In this document: piece by piece, positions 7,148 through 15,489 of the stretch | Position numbering within the stretch: the first letter of the stretch is position 1 | Layout: every line of letters begins with the position of its first letter | Source of the DNA: Bradyrhizobium sp. | GTDB lineage: Bacteria; Pseudomonadota; Alphaproteobacteria; Rhizobiales; Xanthobacteraceae | Direction of reading: 5' to 3' | Assembly (NCBI RefSeq): GCF_030654605.1 | Contig: NZ_JAURXB010000029.1 | Span: 1-63,594 of the forward strand | DNA: 63,594 nucleotides | The notes under the pieces: generated by a model | The model's database searches: none | What the model was told of the DNA's origin: nothing | Seen by the model: only the letters and a program-made list of their open reading frames with translations | Translations under genes and position numbers: made by a program

Positions 7148-10114
7148 ATGTTGATGAAGCGAAGAGATGGATCCGCAGGCAAGGCGCGTTTGCAGGGTGT
7201 CGCCGCCGGCCTCGCCTCTGGTGTGCTCGACCGCCGCACCTTCCTGCGCCGGTCCGGCCTCGCCGCCGGGGCAGGCGCCGCCCTTGGCTTGATGCCGCTC
7301 GGCTCGGTGCGCAAGGCGCAGGCCGGTCCGCAGGTCATCGGCGCAGCCACCGAACTCAAGAAGAATATCTGCACCCATTGCTCGGTCGGCTGCACCGTGA
7401 TTGCCGAAGTGCAGAACGGCGTCTGGGTCGGCCAGGAGCCGGCCTGGGACTCACCGATCAATCGCGGCTCGCATTGCGCCAAGGGTGCCGCGGTGCGCGA
7501 GCTGGTGCATGGCGACCGCCGCCTGAAATGGCCGATGAAGCTGGTCAATGGCGAGTGGCAGAAAATCTCCTGGGACACAGCCATCAACGAGATCGGCGAC
7601 AAGATGATGGAGATCCGCGCCAAGTCCGGCGCCGATTCCGTCTATCTGCTCGGCTCGGCGAAATTCTCCAATGAGGGCGCCTACCTGTTCCGCAAGTTCG
7701 CGGCGTTCTGGGGCACCAACTCGATCGATCACCAGGCCCGCATCTGCCACTCCACCACCGTCGCCGGCGTCGCCAATACCTGGGGCTACGGCGCGATGAC
7801 CAACTCCTACAACGACATCCGGAACTCGAAGACCATCGTCTTCATGGGTTCGAATGCCGCCGAAGCGCATCCGGTGTCGCTGCAGCACATCCTCACCGGC
7901 AAGGAGATCAACCGCGCCAACGTATTCGTGCTCGACCCGCGCTTCACCCGCACCGCGGCCCACGCCACCGACTATGTGCGCTTCCGTTCCGGCACCGACA
8001 TCGCGGTGATCTGGGGCATGCTGCACCACATCTTCAACAATGGCTGGGAAGACAAGCAGTTCATCGCCCAGCGCGTCTACGGCATGGACCAGATCCGCGC
8101 CGAAGTCGCCAAGTGGACCCCGGAAGAAGTCGAGAAGGTGACCGGCATTCCCGGCGAACAGCTGAAGAAGGTCGCCGAGACCTTCGCCAAGCAGCGGCCC
8201 TCGACCTTCATCTGGTGCATGGGCGGCACCCAGCACACCGTCGGCACCGCCAACGTCCGCGCCTATTGCGATCTGCTGCTGGCGACCGGCAATGTCGGCA
8301 CCTTCGGCGGCGGCGCCAACATCTTCCGCGGCCACTGCAACGTGCAGGGCGCCACCGATCTCGGTCTCGATATCGTGACGCTGCCGCTCTATTACGGCCT
8401 GGTCGAAGGCGCCTGGAAGCACTGGGCCCGGGTCTGGGAAGTCGAATACGACTATCTGCAGGCGCGCTTCGACGAAGTGCCGGCGAAATCCGGCCGCCCG
8501 GCCCGCACCCGCAAGCAGAACATGGAAGCGCCGGGCATCCCGTCGACCCGCTGGTTCGATGCGACGCTCGCCAATCCCGACGATGTCGATCAGCGCGACA
8601 GCCTGAAGGGCATGTTCGTCATGGGCCATGGCGGCAATACCGTGCCGCGCATGACCGAAATGGTGAAGGGTATCGAGAAGCTCGAATTGCTGGTGGTCGC
8701 CGATCCGCATCCGACCACCTTCGCGGCGATCTCGAACCGCAAGAACGGCACCTATCTGCTGCCGGCCTGCACCCAGTTCGAGACCTCGGGCTCGCGCACG
8801 GCGTCCAACCGTTCGCTGCAGTGGGGCGAGCAGGTCGTCAAGCCGATCTTCGAATCCAAGGACGATTACGAGATCATCTACCGGATTTCGAAAAAGCTCG
8901 GTTTTGCCGATGCGATGTTCAAGAACATCAAGGTGGAAAACAACCATCCGTCGGCCGAAGATCTGCTGCGAGAAATCAACCGCGGCGGTTTCTCGACCGG
9001 CTATTCCGGCCAGTCGCCGGAGCGGCTGAAGGCCCACATGAAGAACCAGGACAAGTTCGACCTGGTGACCCTGCGCGCCAAGGCCGACGTGCCCGAGGTC
9101 GGCGGCGACTATTACGGCCTGCCGTGGCCGTGCTGGGGCACGCCGGCAATCAAGCATCCGGGAACCCACACGCTCTACAACACCAACCTGCACGCCAAGG
9201 ATGGCGGCGGCACCTTCCGCGCGCGCTTCGGCGTCGTCTACGAAGAGAAGCAGCCGGACGGTTCGGTGAAGAAGGTCAATCTGCTGGCGGAAGGTTCCTA
9301 CAGCAAGGGTTCGGAACTGACCGACGGCTATCCCGAATTCACCTATGGCGTGCTCAAGAAACTCGGCTGGGACAAGGATCTCACCGAGGCCGAACTCGCC
9401 ACCATCAACAAGATCGGCGGCAACAATCCCGACGGCGTCGGCTGGGCGGTCGACCTGTCGGGCGGCATCATCCGCGTCACGCTGGAGCATGGCGTGATGG
9501 CCTATGGCAACGGCAAGGCCCGCGCGGTGGCGTGGAACCTGCCCGATCCCGTGCCGGTGCATCGCGAGCCGATCTACACTGCGCGCCCCGAACTGGTCGC
9601 CAAATATCCGACCCGGCCCGACGGCCGCCAGTTCCGCATGGCCAATCTCGGCTTCTCGATTCAGAAAGCCGCGGTCGACAAGGGATTGGCAAAACAATTC
9701 CCGATCATCCTGACCTCGGGACGTCTCGTCGAATACGAAGGCGGCGGCGAGGAAACCCGGTCGAACAAATGGCTGGCCGAGTTGCAGCAGGACATGTTCG
9801 TCGAGGTCAACACGGCGGACGCCGCCGCGCGCGGTATCAAGGACGGCGGCTGGGTCTGGGTAACAGGTCCGGAAAACGGCTCCAAGGCGCGGGTCAAGGC
9901 GCTGGTCACCGACCGGGTCGGCAAGGGCGTCGCCTTCATGCCGTTCCACTTCTCCGGCTGGTTCCAGGGCGTCGACCAGCGCGGCAACTATCCGAAGGGC
10001 GCAGATCCGATCGTGCTCGGCGAAAGCGTCAACACGATCACGAGCTACGGTTACGATCCGGTCACCGCCATGCACGAAGGCAAGGTGACCCTGTGCCAGA
10101 TTCAATCGGCGTGA
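7148..10114 (+). CDS. Formate dehydrogenase, catalytic (alpha) subunit, Cys type
   Basis: A 988-residue molybdopterin oxidoreductase that oxidises formate to CO2. It starts with a twin-arginine motif (DRRTFLRRSG, residues 28-37) for folded export. A proximal [4Fe-4S] site is formed by Cys75, Cys78, Cys82 and Cys110 (CTHCSVGC...GSHC). The metal ligand is Cys200 in the ARICHST motif, followed by the conserved histidine, so this is a cysteine and not a selenocysteine enzyme; no in-frame TGA is present. Molybdopterin-binding segments follow (MGGTQHTVGTANVR, GHGGNTVPRM) and the C-terminal dinucleotide-binding domain includes SGRLVEYEGGGEETR. Length is typical of periplasmic three-subunit enzymes. 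The beta subunit gene follows after 14 bp. Confidence 0.97.
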   Translation: MLMKRRDGSAGKARLQGVAAGLASGVLDRRTFLRRSGLAAGAGAALGLMPLGSVRKAQAGPQVIGAATELKKNICTHCSVGCTVIAEVQNGVWVGQEPAWDSPINRGSHCAKGAAVRELVHGDRRLKWPMKLVNGEWQKISWDTAINEIGDKMMEIRAKSGADSVYLLGSAKFSNEGAYLFRKFAAFWGTNSIDHQARICHSTTVAGVANTWGYGAMTNSYNDIRNSKTIVFMGSNAAEAHPVSLQHILTGKEINRANVFVLDPRFTRTAAHATDYVRFRSGTDIAVIWGMLHHIFNNGWEDKQFIAQRVYGMDQIRAEVAKWTPEEVEKVTGIPGEQLKKVAETFAKQRPSTFIWCMGGTQHTVGTANVRAYCDLLLATGNVGTFGGGANIFRGHCNVQGATDLGLDIVTLPLYYGLVEGAWKHWARVWEVEYDYLQARFDEVPAKSGRPARTRKQNMEAPGIPSTRWFDATLANPDDVDQRDSLKGMFVMGHGGNTVPRMTEMVKGIEKLELLVVADPHPTTFAAISNRKNGTYLLPACTQFETSGSRTASNRSLQWGEQVVKPIFESKDDYEIIYRISKKLGFADAMFKNIKVENNHPSAEDLLREINRGGFSTGYSGQSPERLKAHMKNQDKFDLVTLRAKADVPEVGGDYYGLPWPCWGTPAIKHPGTHTLYNTNLHAKDGGGTFRARFGVVYEEKQPDGSVKKVNLLAEGSYSKGSELTDGYPEFTYGVLKKLGWDKDLTEAELATINKIGGNNPDGVGWAVDLSGGIIRVTLEHGVMAYGNGKARAVAWNLPDPVPVHREPIYTARPELVAKYPTRPDGRQFRMANLGFSIQKAAVDKGLAKQFPIILTSGRLVEYEGGGEETRSNKWLAELQQDMFVEVNTADAAARGIKDGGWVWVTGPENGSKARVKALVTDRVGKGVAFMPFHFSGWFQGVDQRGNYPKGADPIVLGESVNTITSYGYDPVTAMHEGKVTLCQIQSA

Positions 10115-10128
10115 GGGGAGAATAGATC

Positions 10129-10725
10129 ATGGCTCGCGTCAAATTCCTTTGTGATGCCGACCGTTGCATCGAGTGCAACGCCTGCGTGACCGCCTGCAAG
10201 AACGAACATGAAGTGCCGTGGGGCATCAATCGCCGCCGCGTCGTCACCATCAATGACGGCAAGCCCGGCGAACGCTCGGTGTCGATGGCCTGCATGCATT
10301 GCACCGATGCGCCCTGCGCCGCGGTCTGTCCGGTGTCGTGCTTCTACACCACCGCCGACGGCGTGGTGCTGCACTCCAAGGACCTCTGCATCGGCTGCGG
10401 GTACTGCTTCTACGCCTGCCCGTTCGGCGCGCCGCAATATCCCAAGGTCGGAAACTTCGGCTCGCGCGGCAAGATGGACAAGTGCACCTATTGCGCCGGC
10501 GGACCGGAGGCGGACAATTCGCCGGCCGAATACGCCAAATACGGCCAGAACCGTCTGGCCGAGGGCAAGCTGCCGATTTGCGCCGAGATGTGCTCGACCA
10601 AATCGCTGCTGGCCGGCGACGGCGCGATCATTGCCGAGATCTACAAGGAGCGCGTGATGAAGCGCGGTTACGGGTCGGGCATGTGGGGCTGGAAAACCGC
10701 CTACAGCGATTCGCCGACCGGCTGA
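10129..10725 (+). CDS. Formate dehydrogenase iron-sulfur (beta) subunit
   Basis: A 198-residue ferredoxin-type subunit with four cysteine groups (CIECNACVTACK, CMHCTDAPCAAVCP, CIGCGYCFYACP, CTYC...CAEMC), giving four [4Fe-4S] clusters that wire the catalytic site to cytochrome b. It lacks both a signal peptide and the C-terminal membrane helix of the E. coli FdnH type, so it should be exported by hitchhiking on the Tat signal of the alpha subunit. AGGGGAGAATAG gives a ribosome site before the ATG. Confidence 0.95.
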   Translation: MARVKFLCDADRCIECNACVTACKNEHEVPWGINRRRVVTINDGKPGERSVSMACMHCTDAPCAAVCPVSCFYTTADGVVLHSKDLCIGCGYCFYACPFGAPQYPKVGNFGSRGKMDKCTYCAGGPEADNSPAEYAKYGQNRLAEGKLPICAEMCSTKSLLAGDGAIIAEIYKERVMKRGYGSGMWGWKTAYSDSPTG

Positions 10726-10733
10726 TGTAATTT

Positions 10734-10761
10734 GAGCGCCGCCCTGGTTGCGGCGGCGCTC
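10734..10761 (+). promoter_or_regulatory. Strong intercistronic hairpin between beta and gamma subunit genes
   Basis: GAGCGCCGCC and GGCGGCGCTC form a perfect 10-bp stem with an 8-nt loop. No T-run follows, so it is more likely an mRNA stability or processing element than a terminator; it could set the ratio of the membrane subunit to the catalytic pair. Confidence 0.6.
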
Positions 10762-10807
10762 GCGTAACCAAACACCGATCTCAAGATATCGAAAGGGCGT
10801 TGTGCAA

Positions 10808-11818
10808 ATGCCAGGCTCACTTTCAACTCTCAAGGTCCTATGCGCCGCATTGGCGCTGCTGTTCGTCGTCGCCCAACCGGCCGCGGCGCAGCTTTCCTTC
10901 AAGCCCACGGCCGAAGCGGTGCAGGAAGACAAGCTCCTGAACGCGCTGAAGGAGGGCGACAAGATCAGCGGCCGGGTCAGCATTCCGGACGCGATGTCCG
11001 CCAGCCTGATCCAGCCGGCCGGCCGCGACTGGCGCGACTTCCACCGCAGCAAGCTGCCGATCATCGGCGGCATCGCGATCGTCGGAATGTTCGCGGCGCT
11101 TTTGATTTTCCTGATGGTGCGCGGCAAGATTCGCATCCATCGCGGTTTCGCGGGAACCACGATCCTGCGTTTCGCCTCGTTCGAGCGCTTCACCCACTGG
11201 CTGACGGCAAGCTGCTTCATCATTCTGGCACTGTCGGGCCTGAACATCAGTTTCGGCCGCAGCCTGATTTTGCCGCTGTTCGGCGCCGAAGGTTTCGCGA
11301 CCATGTCGGGCTACGCCAAATGGGCCCACAATTATCTGGCATTCCCGTTCATGCTCGGCCTCGTGATCATGTTCCTGATCTGGATCAAGGATAACATCCC
11401 GGGCAAGGTCGATCTGGAGTGGTTCAAGCAGGGCGGCGGCGTCCTGTTCAAGGGCAAGCATCCGCCGGCCAGGCGCTTCAACGCCGGGCAGAAGGGCATC
11501 TTCTGGATCGTGATCATCGGCGGCGCGCTGATGTCGGTGTCCGGCTGGTTCCTGCTGTTCCCCTACCTTCCGGCCAATGTGACGACGCTGCAGTTCTGGA
11601 CCGTGATCCACGCCGTGATCGCGATGCTCTTCATCGCCGCCATGATGGCGCACATCTATATCGGGTCGATCGGGATGGAGGGCGCGTTCGACGCGATGGG
11701 AACCGGCGAGGTCGATCTCAACTGGGCCAAGGAGCATCACTCGCTCTGGGTCGAGGAAGAGCAGGCCAAGGGACAGGCGCCATCGGGAACCACCCCGCGA
11801 GCCATGCCGGCCGAATAA
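10808..11818 (+). CDS. Formate dehydrogenase cytochrome b (gamma) subunit
   Basis: A 336-residue integral membrane protein. A cleavable signal (about residues 1-30, ending QPAAAQ) is followed by a periplasmic stretch and four transmembrane helices typical of the di-heme cytochrome b556 family (IIGGIAIVGMFAALLIFLMV, FIILALSGLNISFG, YLAFPFMLGLVIMFLIWI, HAVIAMLFIAAMMAHIYI). Heme-ligand histidines are present in the FERFTHW, KWAHNY and MMAHIY segments. It passes electrons from the beta subunit to quinone. The ATG at 10808 begins the signal peptide. Confidence 0.93.
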   Translation: MPGSLSTLKVLCAALALLFVVAQPAAAQLSFKPTAEAVQEDKLLNALKEGDKISGRVSIPDAMSASLIQPAGRDWRDFHRSKLPIIGGIAIVGMFAALLIFLMVRGKIRIHRGFAGTTILRFASFERFTHWLTASCFIILALSGLNISFGRSLILPLFGAEGFATMSGYAKWAHNYLAFPFMLGLVIMFLIWIKDNIPGKVDLEWFKQGGGVLFKGKHPPARRFNAGQKGIFWIVIIGGALMSVSGWFLLFPYLPANVTTLQFWTVIHAVIAMLFIAAMMAHIYIGSIGMEGAFDAMGTGEVDLNWAKEHHSLWVEEEQAKGQAPSGTTPRAMPAE

Positions 11819-11854
11819 CTCGGCCGGCCTAATTCATTCTTTTGGGGTAGCGTC

Positions 11855-12010
11855 ATGAAAGTCTTTCTTGCGGCCTTGGTGTTCGCGGCGGTCGTCGCCG
11901 GCGGCACGGCGGTGTTTCTCCGCGGCATCCAGCAGCCGGTTTCTTCCGCTTTCTCCACCAGCGGCGCCAGGGTCGGCGACCCCGGCAACAACCTGATGGT
12001 GCCGGGCTGA
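11855..12010 (+). CDS. 51-residue membrane-anchored peptide in the formate dehydrogenase operon
   Basis: A small open reading frame with one hydrophobic N-terminal helix (MKVFLAALVFAAVVAGGTA) followed by 30 polar residues ending NNLMVPG. It begins 36 bp after the gamma subunit stop, with a TTTTGGGGTAG ribosome-site-like stretch. The stop codon overlaps the proposed start of the DUF971 gene. It could be a small accessory subunit stabilising the cytochrome, like small subunits of other respiratory complexes. Function not known. Confidence 0.65.
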   Translation: MKVFLAALVFAAVVAGGTAVFLRGIQQPVSSAFSTSGARVGDPGNNLMVPG

Positions 12011-12405
12011 TCGCGTCGTCGGGTTCACCGGCCGTTTCCGCTGCCTGGCCGGTCGAAATCCGGCTCACCAGGGATCGCCGATTGCTGCATGTCAGCTTCG
12101 ACGACGGCAAGGCGTTCGACCTCACCGCCGAATTGCTCCGCGTCACCAGCCCGTCGGCCGAAGTGCAGGGTCATTCCGAAGCGGAACGCAAGACCGTTGG
12201 CGGCAAGCGCAACGTGACCATCCTCTCCGTCGATCCCGTCGGCAATTACGCTGTTCGCCTCGGGTTCGACGACATGCACGCCACCGGCATCTACTCATGG
12301 GCGTTTCTGCGCGATCTCGGCGTCAACGCCGAGCGCCGGTTCCAGAACTATCTCGACGATCTCGGCGCCAAGGGCCTCGATCGTGACAAGCCGGGCATGC
12401 GCTGA
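12007..12405 (+). CDS. DUF971 protein (gamma-butyrobetaine hydroxylase-like N-terminal domain)
   Basis: The conserved family opening WPVEIRLTRDRRLLHVSFDD and the later LRVTSPSAEV and GIYSWAFLRDLG segments are clear. DUF971 proteins are small and often linked to iron-sulfur cluster assembly proteins of the ApbC/Mrp type. The start is odd: the conserved WPVEIRL lies upstream of the first conventional start codon (TTG at 12082), and the only plausible upstream codon is CTG at 12007, overlapping the preceding TGA as CTGA. I therefore propose CTG initiation by translational coupling. The 3' end lies in a short tandem repeat. Confidence 0.75.
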   Translation: MIASSGSPAVSAAWPVEIRLTRDRRLLHVSFDDGKAFDLTAELLRVTSPSAEVQGHSEAERKTVGGKRNVTILSVDPVGNYAVRLGFDDMHATGIYSWAFLRDLGVNAERRFQNYLDDLGAKGLDRDKPGMR

Positions 12406-12457
12406 CGCGCGCAGCCCGGGCATACGCTGACGCGCGCAGCCCGGGCATACGCTGACG
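12391..12457. repeat. Short tandem repeat, about 2.7 copies of a 25-bp unit
   Basis: The unit CCGGGCATACGCTGACGCG plus CGCAGC repeats at 12391, 12415 and 12440, the last copy incomplete. The first copy includes the final codons and TGA stop of the DUF971 gene, so the duplication has copied a gene end into the intergenic space. Confidence 0.85.
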
Positions 12458-12514
12458 GGAACCTGGAGAGCGGCCCCTTGACGACGGCACGAACCGACGA
12501 AACGATCGCCGCCA

Positions 12515-13825
12515 ATGTCAAACCCGAAAACCTGTTTCGCATTTCTGACCTGCGTCGCCTTGCTGACCATTCTGCCGCTGGCGGTGAGTCCTGCGTCGGC
12601 GCAGTTGCGCGGCCATGGCGGACCGGTGCGGGCGCTGGCGATTTCGCCGGACGGGCAAATCGCACTGACCGGCAGTTTTGATTCGACCGCGATCCGCTGG
12701 TCGCTGGCACGCAATGCCGCCGAGCAGGTGCTGCGTTTCCATGCCGACGCCGTCAACGCGGTGGTGCTGCTGCGGGATGGACGCGCGGCGACCGCGGGCG
12801 CCGACGGGCGCATCGCGATCTGGACTGCCGGCAAGGCCGAGCCCGATGCGGTGCTGGAAGGCCATGAGGCGCCGATCGCGGCGCTCGCGGTTTCCCCCGA
12901 CGGCGCGACGCTGGCCTCGGCGTCATGGGATCGAACCGTGCGGCTGTGGCCACTCGCGGGCGGCCCGGTGCGCGCGCTCGAAGGCCACAGCCAGAACGTC
13001 AACGGCGTGGCGTTCTCGCCCGACGGCCGTACGCTGGTCAGCGTCAGCTACGATCTGACCGTGCGGATCTGGCCGCTGTCGGGTCCGTCCGCCGCGACCG
13101 TGGTCACGATACCGAGTCCGCTCAACGCGGTTGCGATCGGCGGCGACGGCGAGATCGCGGCCGGCGGCGCCGACGGCAAGGTTTATTTTCTCGACCGCAA
13201 TGGCACACGCTCCGGCGAGGCCGCCGCCGGGCCACGGCCGGTGATCTCGCTCGCGATTTCGCCTGACGGAGCATGGTTGGCCGCCGCCGGTATCGGCGGC
13301 TCCGTGGCCGTGATCGATCGCAGGAGCCGCGAACTGGCGCGCACGCTGGTCGGCCCGGGACTGCCGGTGTGGTCGGTCGCATTCATGCCGGACAGCCGCA
13401 CGCTGCTGACCGGCGGCGCCGACAACATCATCCGCCGCTGGAATGCGGTGACCGGCGAGCCCGTCGATTCGCTGCTGGTGGAAGCGGCAGCGGATCCGCT
13501 GGCCGCCTATGCCGGCGATCGCGGCGCGGAAATCTATCGCGCCTGCGTCGCCTGCCACACCCTCAGGCCCGATCAGGCCAACCGGGCGGGACCGACACTA
13601 TCAGGCATTTTCGGCCGCCGCATCGCCACCGCGCCGGGCTATCATTTCTCCGATGCCCTCAAGCGCCTCGACATCGTCTGGACGCCGGAGACGGTTTCCA
13701 GATTGTTCGAAGTCGGCCCCATGGCCTACACGCCCGGCACCAAGATGCCCGAGCAGCGCATCGGCTCGGAAGCCGACCGCGCCGCACTGGTGAAATTCCT
13801 GGAGCGCGCGACGAAGGAGAGATGA
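12515..13825 (+). CDS. WD40 repeat protein fused to a C-terminal c-type cytochrome
   Basis: A 436-residue exported protein. A Sec signal covers residues 1-29 (ending SPASAQ). Six or seven WD40-like blades follow (LRGHGGPVRALAISPDG, LEGHEAPIAALAVSPDG, LEGHSQNVNGVAFSPDG). The last 100 residues are a class I cytochrome c with the heme site CVACH near residue 346 and a likely axial methionine in GTKMPEQ. It follows the formate dehydrogenase genes in the same direction, so a role as a periplasmic electron-transfer or docking protein is plausible but inferred. Confidence 0.9.
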   Translation: MSNPKTCFAFLTCVALLTILPLAVSPASAQLRGHGGPVRALAISPDGQIALTGSFDSTAIRWSLARNAAEQVLRFHADAVNAVVLLRDGRAATAGADGRIAIWTAGKAEPDAVLEGHEAPIAALAVSPDGATLASASWDRTVRLWPLAGGPVRALEGHSQNVNGVAFSPDGRTLVSVSYDLTVRIWPLSGPSAATVVTIPSPLNAVAIGGDGEIAAGGADGKVYFLDRNGTRSGEAAAGPRPVISLAISPDGAWLAAAGIGGSVAVIDRRSRELARTLVGPGLPVWSVAFMPDSRTLLTGGADNIIRRWNAVTGEPVDSLLVEAAADPLAAYAGDRGAEIYRACVACHTLRPDQANRAGPTLSGIFGRRIATAPGYHFSDALKRLDIVWTPETVSRLFEVGPMAYTPGTKMPEQRIGSEADRAALVKFLERATKER

Positions 13826-13834
13826 CGGTCGTTT

Positions 13835-13992
13835 CTTACCCTCCCCTGGAGGGGGAGGGTCGGCGCGTAGCGCCGGGGTGGGGTGACAGTCTCTCGTTTC
13901 GAACAGGTGCGCGAGTTGAGAGATCACCCCACCCCGTCTCGCATTTCGCTGCGCTCATGCGAGCCGACCCTCCCCCACCAGGGGAGGGTAAG
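13835..13992. repeat. Intergenic palindromic repeat, CTTACCCTCCCC variant
   Basis: Arms CTTACCCTCCCCTGG and the matching GGGGAGGGTAAG enclose GGGTGGGGTGA/TCACCCCACCC and smaller hairpins. It separates the WD40-cytochrome c gene from a convergent secreted-protein gene and may act as a shared 3' structure. Confidence 0.85.
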
Positions 13993-14025
13993 TGGAGCGC
14001 ATCCATGAATTCGGAAAACCCCGAT

Positions 14026-14526
14026 CTACTTCCCCGTCTCGAACGAGCACTGCGCGCCTCCGCCGGCCTTCTGGCGGATTTCCTTCGCATCGATGCTGCA
14101 ATTGAGCTTCGAGAAGCTTTCGATGTTCGATCCGGCCGCGCCTTCGGCGACGACGCCGGCGGTCGCGGCGGTGGCATAGAGCTCGTTGGCCTCGCGTCCC
14201 CTGATCGTCTTCTTGCTGACCTTGAAGGTCAGCTCGCAGGAGCGCGCCGCGATATCGACGTTGCTGGTCCGGCACACCACGGCGTCAACGGCGACGGAAA
14301 ATTTGGCCTTGGTGGCAATCAGGAAAACACTGCCGCCCCCGAACAACCGCGCCATGGTCTTCCTGTCGTAAGCCGGCAGATGCGGCGAATGCTGAGCCGC
14401 CACCGCGGCCAGCGCCAGCGCCGTGGGTCCCGTGATGGTGACGGGAGCCGCCGATGCGTTCGACGCCGCGGCGCAGAACAGGAGAAATGCGGGCGCTGCC
14501 AGCTTCCGCGTCAGTGAATACGTCAT
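14026..14526 (-). CDS. Secreted hypothetical protein with four cysteines
   Basis: A 166-residue protein with a clear Sec signal (residues 1-27, ending ASNASAA) and no further membrane segment. The mature part has four cysteines (VVCRTS, RSCEL, LNCSI, AQCSF), suggesting two disulfides in the periplasm. No family is recognised. The gene stands alone on the minus strand, convergent with the formate dehydrogenase operon. Confidence 0.75.
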   Translation of the reverse strand: MTYSLTRKLAAPAFLLFCAAASNASAAPVTITGPTALALAAVAAQHSPHLPAYDRKTMARLFGGGSVFLIATKAKFSVAVDAVVCRTSNVDIAARSCELTFKVSKKTIRGREANELYATAATAGVVAEGAAGSNIESFSKLNCSIDAKEIRQKAGGGAQCSFETGK

Positions 14527-14702
14527 GTTTGCCTTCTCTCACGAACCGTCCGCAATGCGCGCCGATATCAGGCACTATATACGCCGCGATCCGACCGGGC
14601 GACAGGTTCAACAAGTCACGCTTTAGGGAACGCCGCCTGTATCGTCGTCTCGATGCGGGAGAGCCCTGCAAACGCCGGCCGCTCCTCGTATTCGCCCGCA
14701 TC

Positions 14703-15395
14703 CTATGTCGATGCCGCCCCGACCAGCACATCGATCGCGCCGTTCACGATCGCTTCGAGCTGCTTGCGCGGCATCCGCGCCCGGGCGCGGATCGCGATGG
14801 TGTGGATGGTGGCCGACGCAAGCTGCGCGAGGACCTGCGGATCGGCCGTCGATGCCAGTTCGCCCTTCTCCTTGGCGCGGCTGAAGCAGGCCGCGAACGC
14901 CTTGTCGAGTTCGGCAAAGCCTTCCAGCACCATGGCGCGGATCTCGGGATCGGCCACCGCTTCCGACGCCGCCGTCATTACCGTGAAGCAGCCGCGCGGC
15001 CCGGCGTCGCCGGAAAGATAGATGTCGAGCGCCACCGCGAAGATGCGCTCCAGCCGTTTGCGGATCGGCAGCTCGTCCTTGAAGATGTCGATCATCGCGG
15101 CGCGGGCGTCGGCACGGTAGCGCTGGTAGCTCTTGATGTAGAGCTCGCGCTTGTCACCGAACGCGCCATACAGGCTGGGCCGGTTCATGCCGGTGGCGGC
15201 GCTGAGATCGTCGAGCGACGTGGCGGCGAAACCGTCCTTGCGGAACAGGTCGAGCGCCTTGCCGAGCGCGATCTCGGGCTGATAGGCGCGCGGCCGGCCG
15301 CGACGCTTCGGTACGGCCGCCCCTGACGCCTCCAAAAGGGATTTGGCCGAAGCGGATTTGGCCGACGCGGCCGGTCGCCTTGTTTTTTGTACCAT
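14703..15395 (-). CDS. TetR/AcrR family transcriptional regulator
   Basis: A 230-residue regulator with a basic, disordered N-terminus (about 35 residues, KRRGRPRAY) and a canonical TetR helix-turn-helix (ALDLFRKDGFAATSLDDL then GMNRPSLYGAFGDKRELY). The C-terminal domain resembles that of AcuR-like regulators. It is divergent from the glutathione transferase gene, with an imperfect palindrome in the shared intergenic region, so it probably represses itself and that gene in response to a small electrophile or xenobiotic; the ligand is unknown. Confidence 0.92.
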   Translation of the reverse strand: MVQKTRRPAASAKSASAKSLLEASGAAVPKRRGRPRAYQPEIALGKALDLFRKDGFAATSLDDLSAATGMNRPSLYGAFGDKRELYIKSYQRYRADARAAMIDIFKDELPIRKRLERIFAVALDIYLSGDAGPRGCFTVMTAASEAVADPEIRAMVLEGFAELDKAFAACFSRAKEKGELASTADPQVLAQLASATIHTIAIRARARMPRKQLEAIVNGAIDVLVGAAST

Positions 15396-15409
15396 CTCGC
15401 AAATAATCC

Positions 15410-15441
15410 TTGACCCGATTTATATTATGCGGAACAGTATA
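15410..15441. promoter_or_regulatory. Divergent promoter and candidate TetR operator
   Basis: A TTGACC box (15410-15415) precedes the imperfect palindrome TATATTATGCGGAACAGTAT (15421-15440), which has TATA/TATA ends. Position between the divergent TetR and GST genes makes it the likely TetR binding site. Confidence 0.45.
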
Positions 15442-15489
15442 AAAATCAACCCGGTTCGAGAGCCCGAACCGAACGCCAGGGAGGCATCC

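Noticed and set aside
7451..10105. An 884-codon open frame antisense to the formate dehydrogenase catalytic gene
   Set aside because: High GC keeps the opposite frame open. The translation has no recognisable domain, while the plus-strand gene matches its family along its whole length.
7148..10114. Selenocysteine formate dehydrogenase
   Set aside because: The active-site codon encodes Cys200 and there is no in-frame TGA or need for a SECIS element.
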